A DNA stretch of 45,594 bases from Mycobacterium sp. (GTDB lineage: Bacteria; Actinomycetota; Actinomycetes; Mycobacteriales; Mycobacteriaceae). The translations under genes were made by a program, and so were the position numbers. The DNA is taken from contig NZ_VYIK01000027.1 in NCBI RefSeq assembly GCF_008709575.1, positions 1 to 45,594 on the forward strand. The letters run 5' to 3'. Positions 36,149-44,632 of this stretch are shown here, piece after piece (position 1 is the first letter of the stretch; each line of letters opens with the position of its first letter). The notes beneath the pieces were generated by a model. That model ran no database searches. It saw only the letters and a list, made by a program, of their open reading frames with translations, and was not told the origin of the DNA.

Positions 36149-36176
36149 ATTGTGGAGTCACAATAGATAATTGTGA
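36149..36176. promoter_or_regulatory. Three alternating ATTGTG half-sites (candidate LysR operator)
   Basis: ATTGTG-gagt-CACAAT (36149-36164) shares its right half with TCACAAT-agata-ATTGTGA (36158-36176), giving two overlapping perfect inverted repeats in an AT-rich island. It sits 152 bp before the fprA start and 135 bp before the lysR start, the usual place for a LysR-type autoregulatory site. The core TTGTG-N4-CACAA recurs upstream of nirA. Confidence 0.6.
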
Positions 36177-36310
36177 GCCATCGGGGCCGACGCGGCCCGT
36201 CGCGGATCACCCGGGTCGTCCTTGAATCGTGTCGGCGCCGAACGACAGTGTTTCGCCAGTGCATACAAAGCTGATTTGTGATTCGATTGAGGACGGTGCT
36301 CAGTTCTCGT

Positions 36311-37237
36311 ATGCCTGATATCGCTTCCTTCGAAATCTTTCTGGCGATCGCCAGAACGGGCAGTCTCGGCGCGGCCGCCCGTGAATTCGGGCTGACCCAG
36401 CAGGCCGTGTCGGCACGGCTGGCGTCGATGGAGGCGCAGATAGGGGTGGGCTTGGCGGTCCGGACCACTCGAGGCTCGCAGCTCACGCCTGCCGGTGCCG
36501 CCGTCGCCGAGTGGGCGGCCCGCTTGATCGACGTCGCCCACGAGGTCGACACACACCTGAGCTCGTTGCGTGCGGAAAGCCGGCAGCGGGTCAAGGTGGT
36601 GGCCAGCCAAACGGTCGCCGAACAACTCATGCCCAACTGGCTGGTCTCTTTGCGGTCGGCCAGACCAGACGGTGCCACGCCCGAGGTGATTTTGACTGCG
36701 ACCAATAGCGAACGTGCAATCGCATCGGTTCGCGACGGCACCGCCGACCTGGGTTTCGTCGAAAGCCCTGGTCAACCCCAGGGATTGGGCAGCTGCGTGG
36801 TTGCCCGAGACGAACTGGTGATCGTCGTGCCGCCGGAGCATAAATGGGCGAAGCGGTCCGGCGGCGTGAGCGCCTCCGAGCTTGCCCAAACACCGCTGGT
36901 TTCGCGCGAACCGCACTCCGGCATTCGCGATTCATTCACAGCGGCGCTGAAGCAGGCACTTGGCGACGACCTGCAACAAGCACCACCTGTGCTCGAATTG
37001 TCTTCTGCCGCAGCGGTGCGTGCCGCTGTTCTTGCGGGCGCAGGCCCGGCGGTTATGAGCAGGTTGGCGGTGGCCGACGATCTGGCAACCGGCCGACTGC
37101 GCGCCGTCGCCGTTCCTGAGTTGAACCTGCGGCGTCGGATTCGCGCGATCTGGGCCGGGGGCAAGACGCCTCCTGCGGGCGCGATACGCGAACTGCTCAG
37201 CCACATCAACAGCCGTGCTTCGAAGCGTCGCCGATGA
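36311..37237 (+). CDS. LysR-family transcriptional regulator
   Basis: A 308-residue LTTR from ATG 36311 (MPDIASFEIFLAIARTGSL). The N-terminal winged helix has GAAAREFGLTQQAVSARLASMEAQIGVGLAVRTTRGSQLTPAG, then a periplasmic-binding-like effector domain (VKVVASQTVAEQLMP... DLGFVES). Eleven additional upstream codons are open but not HTH-like. It is divergent from fprA-fdxC and convergent with cbiX-cysH-nirA. LysR regulators in bacteria often control sulfur assimilation (CysB/Cbl type), and the neighbourhood invites that reading, but sequence alone does not prove it. Confidence 0.92.
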   Translation: MPDIASFEIFLAIARTGSLGAAAREFGLTQQAVSARLASMEAQIGVGLAVRTTRGSQLTPAGAAVAEWAARLIDVAHEVDTHLSSLRAESRQRVKVVASQTVAEQLMPNWLVSLRSARPDGATPEVILTATNSERAIASVRDGTADLGFVESPGQPQGLGSCVVARDELVIVVPPEHKWAKRSGGVSASELAQTPLVSREPHSGIRDSFTAALKQALGDDLQQAPPVLELSSAAAVRAAVLAGAGPAVMSRLAVADDLATGRLRAVAVPELNLRRRIRAIWAGGKTPPAGAIRELLSHINSRASKRRR

Positions 37238-37251
37238 CGACTGCACTCGCC

Positions 37252-37968
37252 TCAGGCCGCGGCCCGGACCGACACCGCGCGGTCGTAGCGGTCCAGCAAC
37301 GTCTCGGCCACCAGTCGGTGCGCACCCAGCGGCGCTGCCATCGCGATCCCAGCCTCGCGCGCATAGGCCTGCACCCGGTCGGGCAACAGCCCCGGCGCTA
37401 AGAACCACGGCGCAATAACGAGTCGACGGGCTCCGCGGCGTCGCAACTCATCGGCGGCAGCGGCCACCGAGGGCTGCGGGCCGGTGGCGAAAGCCATCAT
37501 GGCACCCACCCACCGGGTGCCGGCCGCAAGTTTGGCCGCCACTGTCGCGGTACGGGCATTGACCGCGCCGTCCGACGAGCCGATCGCGACCATCACCACA
37601 CCCAATCCGCGGTCACGGTCGCAAACACCCAACTCGGCAAGCCGCTCGTGCACCACCGAGACCAGCCGGTCATCTTCGCCCAAGACCTCGGCCTGTCGCA
37701 CACCGTGCGCAGCGGCACGGACGATTTGGTTGGGGATGTCCACGCGGGCATGGTATGCCCTGGCCAACAGCAAGGGCGCCACGACAGCCCGACGGGCATC
37801 GCGAAGACCGGCCAGCACATCGACGAGATTCGGGGTGTTCTGTTCGCAGAACGCCACCCGCACGTCCAGGCCCGGCCGCAGCCGCTCGACCAACTCGGCC
37901 ACGGCGCACACGTTAGCGGCCGATCGTGGATCTTTGCTGCCGTGTGCGGTGAGCACGAGCGGGTTCAT
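37252..37968 (-). CDS. che1: Sirohydrochlorin ferrochelatase (CbiX/Che1-like)
   Basis: CbiX-family chelatase inserting Fe2+ into sirohydrochlorin to make siroheme, the cofactor of NirA. The 238-residue protein has the N-terminal TAHGS metal-binding His motif and two CbiX-like halves (VVAPLLLARAYHARVDIPNQI; LVIAPWFLAPGLLPDRV). The ATG at 37968 overlaps the cysH stop in ATGA. Equivalent to Rv2393. A longer frame overlapping cysH is spurious. Confidence 0.9.
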   Translation of the reverse strand: MNPLVLTAHGSKDPRSAANVCAVAELVERLRPGLDVRVAFCEQNTPNLVDVLAGLRDARRAVVAPLLLARAYHARVDIPNQIVRAAAHGVRQAEVLGEDDRLVSVVHERLAELGVCDRDRGLGVVMVAIGSSDGAVNARTATVAAKLAAGTRWVGAMMAFATGPQPSVAAAADELRRRGARRLVIAPWFLAPGLLPDRVQAYAREAGIAMAAPLGAHRLVAETLLDRYDRAVSVRAAA

Positions 37969-38702
37969 GAGATATGCAACCCGCATTCGGTCTTGGACTG
38001 TCCCTGCCAGCGCCCGCTGCGCGGGTCGGCGCCCGGTGCCGGCTTGCTGGTGCACGGGGCACAGCCGATCGACGGATACCCTTCTTCCACCAACGGGTTG
38101 ACCAGCACGTTGTTTTGGGCGATGTAGTCGGCCATGTCCTGATCTGACCAGGCGGCCAGCGGATTGATCTTCACCAGTTTGAACGCTTCGTCGAAGCTGA
38201 TCAGCGGCGCATTGGCGCGTGTTGGTGCGTCGACGCGGCGCAGCCCGGTCACCCAGGCGTCGTATCCGGCGAGAACTTTGGTCAACGGAACGACTTTACG
38301 AAGCCGGCAGCACTCGTTGGGGTCGCGGGCGAACAGATCCTTGCCGAGCAGTTCGTCCTGCTCGGCCACCGTGTGCTCAGGGGTGACGTTGATCACGTGG
38401 ATGTCGTACATGGCTGCGGACGCATCGCGGGTGCCTACGGTCTCCGCGAAGTGATAGCCGGTGTCCAGGAACAGAATCGGCACGCCCGGGCGCACCTTTG
38501 CGGCCAGATCCACTAGCACCGCGTCCTGCATGTTGGACGCGACAACGTACCTGCAGGTGGTCCAGTCACCGTCGGCACCGCCGAAGTTCTCGTCGGTCCA
38601 ACGCAACAGGTCGATTGCGCCGGCGCCGTCGAGGTCCTTGGCGCCGCGCTCGGCCACCTCGCGCAGTTCCTGCTCGGAAAATGTCCTGTCCCTGGTGGTC
38701 AT
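37965..38702 (-). CDS. cysH: Adenosine 5'-phosphosulfate reductase
   Basis: Iron-sulfur APS reductase that reduces APS to sulfite with thioredoxin as electron donor (Rv2392). The 245-residue protein shows LFLDTGYHFAET, the 4Fe-4S Cys pair ECCRLRKVVPL, the second pair GCAPC and the C-terminal ECGLH catalytic cysteine; together they identify an APS rather than a PAPS reductase. It overlaps nirA upstream and che1 downstream by 4 nt each, a tightly coupled operon. Confidence 0.96.
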   Translation of the reverse strand: MTTRDRTFSEQELREVAERGAKDLDGAGAIDLLRWTDENFGGADGDWTTCRYVVASNMQDAVLVDLAAKVRPGVPILFLDTGYHFAETVGTRDASAAMYDIHVINVTPEHTVAEQDELLGKDLFARDPNECCRLRKVVPLTKVLAGYDAWVTGLRRVDAPTRANAPLISFDEAFKLVKINPLAAWSDQDMADYIAQNNVLVNPLVEEGYPSIGCAPCTSKPAPGADPRSGRWQGQSKTECGLHIS

Positions 38703-40405
38703 CGCAGCTCCGCCTCGTCAGCTCGCATAGCCCACTGTGCGAAGCGTTCGCCGTTTTGGCGTTGCTCGAGAAACTTGCGCGTCACCCGATCGATGTAATC
38801 GCCGATTTCATCGCTGGTGACCTTGTGCTGGCGTAACTTGCGGCCGAAATTGCTCTCTTGGCCCAGGCTGCCGCCGAGGTGTACCTGGAAACCCTCGACC
38901 GAGCCGCCGTGGCCGTCGTCGACCATCTGGCCCTTGAACCCGATATCAGCGACCTGGACACGGGCGCACGAGTTGGGGCAGCCGTTGAGGTGCACACTGA
39001 TCGGCACGTCGAGTGTGGAATTGATGTCGGCCAACCGTTCTTCCAGCTCGGGCACCAAGGTCATGGCGCGGACCCGGGTCTCGGCGAACGACAACTTGCA
39101 AAACTCTATGCCGGTGCAGGCCATGGTGTTCCGGCGCCACGGGGAGGGCTTGGAGGGCAGACCTAAGCCGTCCAGACCTGCGACCATTTCGTCGACCATG
39201 GCATCGGGCACGTCCAAGATGACCAGTTTCTGGTACGGAGTGAGCCGCGCCCGTTCCGATCCGGCTTTCTCCATGAGATCAGCCACCGCGCACAACGTGG
39301 TTCCGGAAACCCGGCCCGCGATCGGCGCGACGCCGATCGCGTTGAGGCCGTTCTTCTGCCGCTGAACGCCCACATGGTCGATCGGTTGCTTGGGTGGCTC
39401 GGGCGCCGGGCCGTCGATCAGCTTGCGACCCAAATACTCGTCTTCGAGAACCTGGCGGAATTTTTCCACGCCCCAGTCTTTGACCAGGAACTTCAGCCGC
39501 GCCTTGGAGCGCAGGCGTCGGTAGCCGTAGTCGCGGAACACACTGGTGATGCCCTCCCACACATCGGCCACCTCCTCGAGCGGAACCCACGCGCCGAGCC
39601 GCTGGGCCATCATCGGGTTGGTCGACAAGCCGCCGCCCACCCACACGTCCATTCCGGGACCGTGTTCGGGGTGGTTGACCCCGATGAACGCGACGTCGTG
39701 GGTCTCGTGGGAGACGTCCTGCAAGCCCGAGATCGCGGTCTTGTACTTGCGCGGCAGGTTCGCATAGTCGGGGTTGTTCATGAAACGCCGCACGGTCTCC
39801 TCGATGGCCGGGGTGGCGTCGAGAACCTCGTCCAGTGATTCACCGGCCAGCGGCGAACCGTGGAAGCTGCGTGGGCAGTCGCCGCAGGCCTCGGTGGTGG
39901 TCAGGCCGACCGATGCCAGCCGGTCCCAGATCTCGGGAACGTCTTCGATGCGGATCCAGTGGTACTGGATGTTCTCCCGGTCTCCGATGTCGGCCGTGTC
40001 CCGGGCAAATTCCTGGGAAAGCTGACCCAGCGTGCGCATCGTCGTGGCCGACAACGCCTTCCCGTCGGTGCGCACCCGCATCATGAAGCTGTTTTTGGCT
40101 TCGATGGTGTCGATGTTCTCGTCGCCGGTCCAGCTGCCGTCGTAGCCCTGCTCCCGTTGGGTGTAGATCCCCATCCAGCGGAAACGTCCCCGAAGATCAT
40201 CCAGAGGAATGCTGTCGAATCCTTCTTTGGCGTACTTGTTGAGGATCCGATCCCGCACATTCAGGGGCCCGTCCTCCTGTTTGAATCTCTCGTTGTCGTT
40301 GAGCGGCTCCCGCTCACCGAGCGCCCACTGTCCCTCACTCCGCGTCTTAGCGGGCGCCTTTGCGGGACCCTTTGTGGGACCCTTTGTGGGATGAGGTGTT
40401 GTCAT
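38699..40405 (-). CDS. nirA: Ferredoxin-dependent assimilatory sulfite reductase
   Basis: Reduces sulfite to sulfide with six electrons from ferredoxin, using siroheme and a 4Fe-4S cluster (Rv2391, NirA/SirA). The 568-residue protein shows the siroheme-contacting TTEACGDCPRSFHGSP and the cluster ligands ACTGIEFCKL and GCPNSCARV. The ATG at 40405 has GGAG upstream and gives a protein close to the 563 residues known. The N-terminal 16 residues are a TKGPTKGPAKAPAK repeat, encoded by a 12-bp tandem repeat and not part of the fold. First gene of nirA-cysH-che1. Confidence 0.96.
   Translation of the reverse strand: MTTPHPTKGPTKGPAKAPAKTRSEGQWALGEREPLNDNERFKQEDGPLNVRDRILNKYAKEGFDSIPLDDLRGRFRWMGIYTQREQGYDGSWTGDENIDTIEAKNSFMMRVRTDGKALSATTMRTLGQLSQEFARDTADIGDRENIQYHWIRIEDVPEIWDRLASVGLTTTEACGDCPRSFHGSPLAGESLDEVLDATPAIEETVRRFMNNPDYANLPRKYKTAISGLQDVSHETHDVAFIGVNHPEHGPGMDVWVGGGLSTNPMMAQRLGAWVPLEEVADVWEGITSVFRDYGYRRLRSKARLKFLVKDWGVEKFRQVLEDEYLGRKLIDGPAPEPPKQPIDHVGVQRQKNGLNAIGVAPIAGRVSGTTLCAVADLMEKAGSERARLTPYQKLVILDVPDAMVDEMVAGLDGLGLPSKPSPWRRNTMACTGIEFCKLSFAETRVRAMTLVPELEERLADINSTLDVPISVHLNGCPNSCARVQVADIGFKGQMVDDGHGGSVEGFQVHLGGSLGQESNFGRKLRQHKVTSDEIGDYIDRVTRKFLEQRQNGERFAQWAMRADEAELR
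40353..40390 (-). repeat. 12-bp imperfect tandem repeat in the nirA leader
   Basis: Units of GGACCCTTTGTG and a diverged GGCGCCTTTGCG occur in tandem at the start of nirA, encoding TKGP/AKAP. The unit is a multiple of three, so copy-number change would alter only the disordered N-terminus. Confidence 0.7.
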
Positions 40406-40928
40406 CGACCCTTCATCTCCTTCATAGAAATCGCTGGCCTGGATCACGAGCATCGCCGTTGACGAAATATCCCGCGCCCGCCGACCCGACCGCGTGGCGG
40501 CGGTCATGTCCGGTCAAGCCCACAACAACGAGGTCCCCGTTGATCAGCGCGCGCTAGGACGCGACGGTACTTCGCTCAACTCTACGGGTCACAGCCACGA
40601 TCGTTCCTCCGCCCCGACAACCCAGGTAGAGGCTCGACTGTTGTGAGGCCACAACAGCGCGTTGTGCCCAACGCCGCCTGCGCCGCCGTCGAGGCGTCTG
40701 AGCAGGCCGAACCGGGCCGGCCCGGAGTTTCGAGTCGACGGAAATGAGGTGGTGTGAGCCCTCTCACGTGGCCGCGGCGACCGGATTAACACGGTGTCAC
40801 AAAATGTGTACCGGCGACGATTCTGTGGTACATCTTCGCGCAGGCCGACTGGGCTGCTACTGGCACAGCCGCCGATGCGACCTAAGCTGAAAAATACCGC
40901 GGCTGGAGTTGCTGACTGGAAGGTGTTT
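40406..40928. promoter_or_regulatory. nirA/trxB divergent intergenic region
   Basis: A 523-bp region without a supported gene between nirA (minus) and trxB (plus). It holds CTGTTGTG-aggc-CACAACAG at 40638-40657, CAACG-N7-CGTTG near 40525, and TGTACC-N14-GGTACA at 40807-40832. A GGAAGG ribosome binding site precedes the trxB ATG. Short open frames in it look like shadows. No riboswitch was recognised. Confidence 0.5.
40638..40657. promoter_or_regulatory. Perfect 8-bp inverted repeat with TTGTG-N4-CACAA core
   Basis: CTGTTGTG-aggc-CACAACAG is a perfect inverted repeat, 233 bp before nirA and 272 bp before trxB. Its core and spacing match the lysR/fprA site at 36149-36164. This suggests one regulator acts on both regions. 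Confidence 0.55.
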
Positions 40929-41918
40929 ATGACGGCTAGCAGTGATGTACATGAGGTGATTGTGATCGGCTCCGGGCCGGCGGGATATACCGCGGCGTTA
41001 TATGCGGCACGGGCTCAACTGGCGCCGGTGGTGTTCGAGGGTACCTCGTTCGGTGGGGCGTTGATGACGACGACCGAGGTGGAGAATTACCCGGGCTTTC
41101 GCGACGGCATCACCGGGCCGGAGTTGATGGACCAGATGCGGGAGCAGGCACTGCGGTTCGGCGCCGACTTGCGGCCGGAAGATGTCGAGTCGGTGTCGCT
41201 GACCGGACCGGTCAAGTCGGTGGTGACCAGCGAGGGGGACACTTATCATGCGCGGGCGGTCATTCTGGCCATGGGCGCCGCCGCGCGCTATTTGCACGTA
41301 CCGGGCGAGCAGGAACTGCTGGGCCGGGGTGTCAGCTCGTGTGCGACCTGCGACGGGTTTTTCTTCCGTGACCAAGACATCGCGGTGATCGGCGGCGGGG
41401 ACTCGGCGATGGAGGAAGCCACCTTTTTGACCCGCTTTGCCCGCAGTGTGACGATCGTGCATCGCCGCGAGGAGTTCCGGGCGTCCAGGATCATGCTGGA
41501 ACGGGCCCGCAACAACGACAAGATTCGGTTTGTCACCAATAGTGTGGTGGTGGCCGTGGAAGGCGAGAATTCGGTCACCGGGCTCAGGCTGCGCGACACC
41601 GTCACCGGTGCGGAATCCAGCCTGGCGGTGACCGGGATGTTTGTCGCAATCGGCCACGATCCGCGTTCCGAGTTGGTCCGTGATGTGCTCGAGTGCGACT
41701 CGGACGGCTACGTGGTGGTGCGCGCACCGAGTACCCAGACCTCGCTGGCGGGGGTGTTCGCCGCCGGGGATCTGGTGGACCGTAACTACCGTCAGGCCGT
41801 CACCGCTGCGGGCACCGGTTGCGCAGCGGCGATCGACGCCGAACGCTGGCTGGCCGAACATGCCGGGTCCGGCGAACCCGGAAGCACCGACAGTGATCTG
41901 ATTGGAGCTCAGCAATGA
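40929..41918 (+). CDS. trxB: Thioredoxin reductase
   Basis: NADPH-dependent flavoenzyme that reduces thioredoxin. 329 residues from ATG 40929: FAD motif [16 protein letters not shown], redox-active CATC ([11 protein letters not shown]), NADPH motif [12 protein letters not shown] and the C-terminal [23 protein letters not shown]. It overlaps trxA by 4 nt. In H37Rv the trxB2-trxC pair is near oriC and trxB1-trxA elsewhere; here a pair lies beside the APS reductase, which uses thioredoxin. The open frame 45 codons upstream is not conserved-looking. Confidence 0.96.
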   Translation: MTASSDVHEVIVIGSGPAGYTAALYAARAQLAPVVFEGTSFGGALMTTTEVENYPGFRDGITGPELMDQMREQALRFGADLRPEDVESVSLTGPVKSVVTSEGDTYHARAVILAMGAAARYLHVPGEQELLGRGVSSCATCDGFFFRDQDIAVIGGGDSAMEEATFLTRFARSVTIVHRREEFRASRIMLERARNNDKIRFVTNSVVVAVEGENSVTGLRLRDTVTGAESSLAVTGMFVAIGHDPRSELVRDVLECDSDGYVVVRAPSTQTSLAGVFAAGDLVDRNYRQAVTAAGTGCAAAIDAERWLAEHAGSGEPGSTDSDLIGAQQ

Positions 41919-42256
41919 CCAACACGGATAACCCCACCGCTCCGGTGACCGTTTCTGACGCGTCGTTTGCCACCGACGTGTTGTCGGCCAGCACGCCCGT
42001 GCTGGTTGATTTCTGGGCCACCTGGTGTGGGCCGTGCAAAATGGTGGCCCCGGTCCTGGAGGAGATCGCGGCCGAAAAAGCCGGCCAGCTCACCGTCGCC
42101 AAGCTCGACGTCGACGCCAATCCCGAGTCCGCCCGCCAATTCCAGGTCGTGTCCATCCCCACCATGATCCTGTTCAAAGACGGTCAACCGATCAAACGCA
42201 TCGTCGGCGCCAAGGGCAAAGCCGCGCTACTCCGGGAAATCGGAGACGCCATCTGA
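41915..42256 (+). CDS. trxA: Thioredoxin
   Basis: A 113-residue thioredoxin with the WCGPC active site in [17 protein letters not shown], cis-Pro loop VSIPTM and [12 protein letters not shown] helix. Its ATG overlaps the trxB stop in ATGA. It would serve as reductant for CysH, ribonucleotide reductase and general disulfides. Closest in type to TrxC of M. tuberculosis by length and N-terminal extension, though paralogy cannot be settled here. Confidence 0.96.
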   Translation: MTNTDNPTAPVTVSDASFATDVLSASTPVLVDFWATWCGPCKMVAPVLEEIAAEKAGQLTVAKLDVDANPESARQFQVVSIPTMILFKDGQPIKRIVGAKGKAALLREIGDAI

Positions 42257-42448
42257 TAGCGACCTGCGGCTCGGCGGGGCAGCTGACACGCGCCACTGGT
42301 GCGCTCAGCCCGGCCTGGTCCGGTACGACGATGTCGATGGGCTGTTCGCCGAATGGGGCGTTGCCGGTGTTCGGGAAGTGGTACAGGGACTTTCAGCTCA
42401 CCGCCGAACCACCAAATCCGCCGACGCCGTCGGTCGCGGCAGTCCCGG
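42257..42448 (+). other. Coding-like stretch without start
   Basis: The frame through about 42255-42640 is open and reads PGLVRYDDVDGLFAEWGVAG followed by VREVVQGLSAHRR, with natural amino-acid composition. It has no good start codon or ribosome site and runs into cinA on the other strand. It may be the remnant of a gene at a rearrangement junction, or chance. No family was recognised. Confidence 0.25.
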
Positions 42449-42480
42449 CCCGCTCCCCGGAAGGCCTTCCGGGGAGCGGG
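42449..42480. terminator. Perfect 32-bp palindrome (bidirectional terminator candidate)
   Basis: The half CCCGCTCCCCGGAAGG is followed directly by its exact reverse complement, a 16-bp stem with no designed loop. It lies between the convergent trxA and cinA genes, 38 bp from the cinA stop, and is the strongest hairpin in the window. A factor-independent terminator serving both strands is the simplest reading. Confidence 0.7.
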
Positions 42481-42518
42481 GCGGACAGCCGATGCTATGC
42501 CGGACGCACGGCTCAGGA

Positions 42519-43784
42519 TCAGTGCTCGCTCAGCACACGCCGCAGCAGATGCATCGCGACCGTCGTCGAGCGCTCTCGCACGTCAGCGCGATCGCCGGGC
42601 AGGTGGGCGGTTCGCGTCAGCGAGCGACCGTCGGCCAGTGACACCGTGAAGCACACCGTGCCCACGGGTTTGTCCTTGGTTCCCCCGCCCGGACCGGCGA
42701 CGCCGGTGATCGCGACCGCGGTGTCCGCCCCGAAGCGGCGCAGTGCACCGGCGGCCATCGCCTCCGCGACCGGTTCGGAGACCGCGCCGTGCAGGTCGAT
42801 CAGCGCGGGATCCACGCCGAGCAGCTGCGCCTTGGCCGCGTTGGCATAGGCCACCACCCCACCGGCGACGTAGGCCGAGGATCCCGGCCGCTCCGTCAGC
42901 CGGGCCGCCAGCAGCCCGGCGGTGCACGACTCCGCCGTGGCGATTCGCCGGCCACTCAGCAACCGCGCGACCAGCTCGTCCACCGTCGATCCGTCTTCGG
43001 AAAAGAGATATTGACCATGCTTTTGCCGAAGGAATTCGACCAGCCTCCGGTACACGTCGGCAAACTCAGGCTCGTAGCGGGTGACGATTTCGATCTCCCC
43101 GCGCCGCAGGCAGGTGGTGATCTCCAGCGACCCGAACCCCGGGAGCCGCTCTTGGGCGTCACGCAGGGTTTGGGCCAACCCGGATTCCGGCAACCCGAAC
43201 AGTCGCAGCGTGCCCTGCCGGTAGCTGGTGCGCCCGGCGATGGCCTGCTGAACAGCCGGCGTCGACACCGCGGCTCGCCACATCGGCTGCAGTTCGCGCG
43301 GCGGCCCGGGCAGCACCACCACAGTCGGCGTGCCGGGCACCACCAGGCCCGGTGCGGTTCCCACCGGGTCGAGCGTCAGTGCTCCGGCCGGAATCATCGC
43401 CTGCTTGCGGTTGGCCGCCAGCAGCGCCTCCGCGTCTCCGCTGTCGATGCGGGCCATCAACGATGTCACGATCGCGGCGATCTTGTTCTCAAGCTCGGGG
43501 TCCAATACCAGCTCACGACCGCAGAACCGGGCCACGGTCGCCACGGTCACATCGTCGGCTGTCGGCCCCAGTCCCCCGCTGGTCACGATCAGGTCCACCG
43601 CTTCGTCAGCCAGGAACCGCAGCTGCGCCTCGATGTCAGCGGGCCGATCACCGCAGATCATGATGTGGGCCGGCTCGACACCGAGCTCGAGCAACTGCTC
43701 GGCGATCCACGGGCCGTTGCGGTCGGCGACCCGCCCGGTCAACACCTCGGTCCCGGTGACGACGATTCCCGCGCGCGCACTCAC
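42519..43784 (-). CDS. cinA: CinA-family nicotinamide-nucleotide amidase/ADP-ribose pyrophosphatase
   Basis: Two-domain CinA protein (421 residues) equivalent to Rv1901. The N-terminal MoCF/COG1058 domain ([42 protein letters not shown]) carries pyrophosphatase activity in studied homologues. The C-terminal CinA domain ([38 protein letters not shown]) is the NMN deamidase. Together they recycle pyridine nucleotide by-products. In M. tuberculosis CinA has also been linked to drug tolerance by breaking NAD adducts. It begins the second syntenic block of the window. Confidence 0.95.
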   Translation of the reverse strand: MSARAGIVVTGTEVLTGRVADRNGPWIAEQLLELGVEPAHIMICGDRPADIEAQLRFLADEAVDLIVTSGGLGPTADDVTVATVARFCGRELVLDPELENKIAAIVTSLMARIDSGDAEALLAANRKQAMIPAGALTLDPVGTAPGLVVPGTPTVVVLPGPPRELQPMWRAAVSTPAVQQAIAGRTSYRQGTLRLFGLPESGLAQTLRDAQERLPGFGSLEITTCLRRGEIEIVTRYEPEFADVYRRLVEFLRQKHGQYLFSEDGSTVDELVARLLSGRRIATAESCTAGLLAARLTERPGSSAYVAGGVVAYANAAKAQLLGVDPALIDLHGAVSEPVAEAMAAGALRRFGADTAVAITGVAGPGGGTKDKPVGTVCFTVSLADGRSLTRTAHLPGDRADVRERSTTVAMHLLRRVLSEH

Positions 43785-43806
43785 CAGTACGACACTAAAG
43801 TGCGCG

Positions 43807-44118
43807 CTACGGCTTCGGCGTGCCCAGGTGACGTTCCACCGATTCGGTCTTCGACGTCATCGCATCGGTCACGCCGGTGCGCCAGTCGACCTTGATCACC
43901 GCGCTGACCCGCGACGCGCGGGCCGCCACCGCCTCGACAGCGCGCTGGACGACGCCCATCACTTCGGCCCAGGTCTCGCCTTCGACTTCGGTGAACATCG
44001 CCTCGGTCTTGTTGGCCAATCCGGACTCGCGGACCACCCGCACCGCCTCGGCGACGTACTCCCCGACACTCTCCCCGGCACCGAGCGGGGTGACCGAGAA
44101 CGCGACCAGCACCGACAC
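43807..44118 (-). CDS. Thiamine-binding MTH1187/YkoF-family protein (Rv1898-like)
   Basis: A 103-residue protein of the UPF0045/MTH1187 family (ferredoxin-like fold, tetramer), members of which bind thiamine or its precursors. It shows [42 protein letters not shown] and the conserved [13 protein letters not shown]. It is upstream of cinA on the same strand with a 22-bp gap, as Rv1898 is near Rv1901. It diverges from dtd. Confidence 0.92.
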   Translation of the reverse strand: MSVLVAFSVTPLGAGESVGEYVAEAVRVVRESGLANKTEAMFTEVEGETWAEVMGVVQRAVEAVAARASRVSAVIKVDWRTGVTDAMTSKTESVERHLGTPKP

Positions 44119-44175
44119 GCACCGACACTACCTGCGGCGCCGTCGGCACCACCGGGGCATGGCAGCATCGGACCC

Positions 44176-44607
44176 ATGCGGGTGCTGGTGCAACGCGTCG
44201 CCACTGCGACGGTATCGGTGGACCAGCAGGTGGTGGGTGCGATCCAGCCCGACAGCCAGGGACTGCTCGCGTTCGTCGGGGTCACCCACGGCGACGACGT
44301 CGACAAGGCCCGCCGACTCGCCGAAAAGCTCTGGCAGTTGCGCATCCTCGACGACGACCAATCCGCCGCCGACATCGCTGCGCCGATCCTGGTGGTCAGC
44401 CAGTTCACCCTCTACGCCGACACCGCGAAGGGCCGGCGCCCGTCCTGGAACGCCGCCGCGCCGCGCGCGGTCGCCGAGCCGCTGGTCACGGTGTTCGTCC
44501 GGGAGCTGCAGAACCTGGGTGCCCGGGTGGAATCCGGCTGTTTCGGTGCGCGGATGCAGGTCGAATTGGTCAACGACGGCCCAGTGACCGTTCTGTTGGA
44601 ACTATGA
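44176..44607 (+). CDS. dtd: D-aminoacyl-tRNA deacylase
   Basis: Proofreading enzyme that removes D-amino acids (and glycine mis-attached to tRNA-Ala) from tRNA. 143 residues, starting [16 protein letters not shown]. It has the Gly-rich L-chiral filter region with [17 protein letters not shown] (SQxTL motif) and the NDGPVT motif near the C-terminus, the bacterial Gly-cisPro loop. Equivalent to Rv1897c. Followed after 25 bp by a methyltransferase on the same strand. Confidence 0.96.
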   Translation: MRVLVQRVATATVSVDQQVVGAIQPDSQGLLAFVGVTHGDDVDKARRLAEKLWQLRILDDDQSAADIAAPILVVSQFTLYADTAKGRRPSWNAAAPRAVAEPLVTVFVRELQNLGARVESGCFGARMQVELVNDGPVTVLLEL

Positions 44608-44632
44608 CGATGGCCAACCATGGAGGAGAAGC

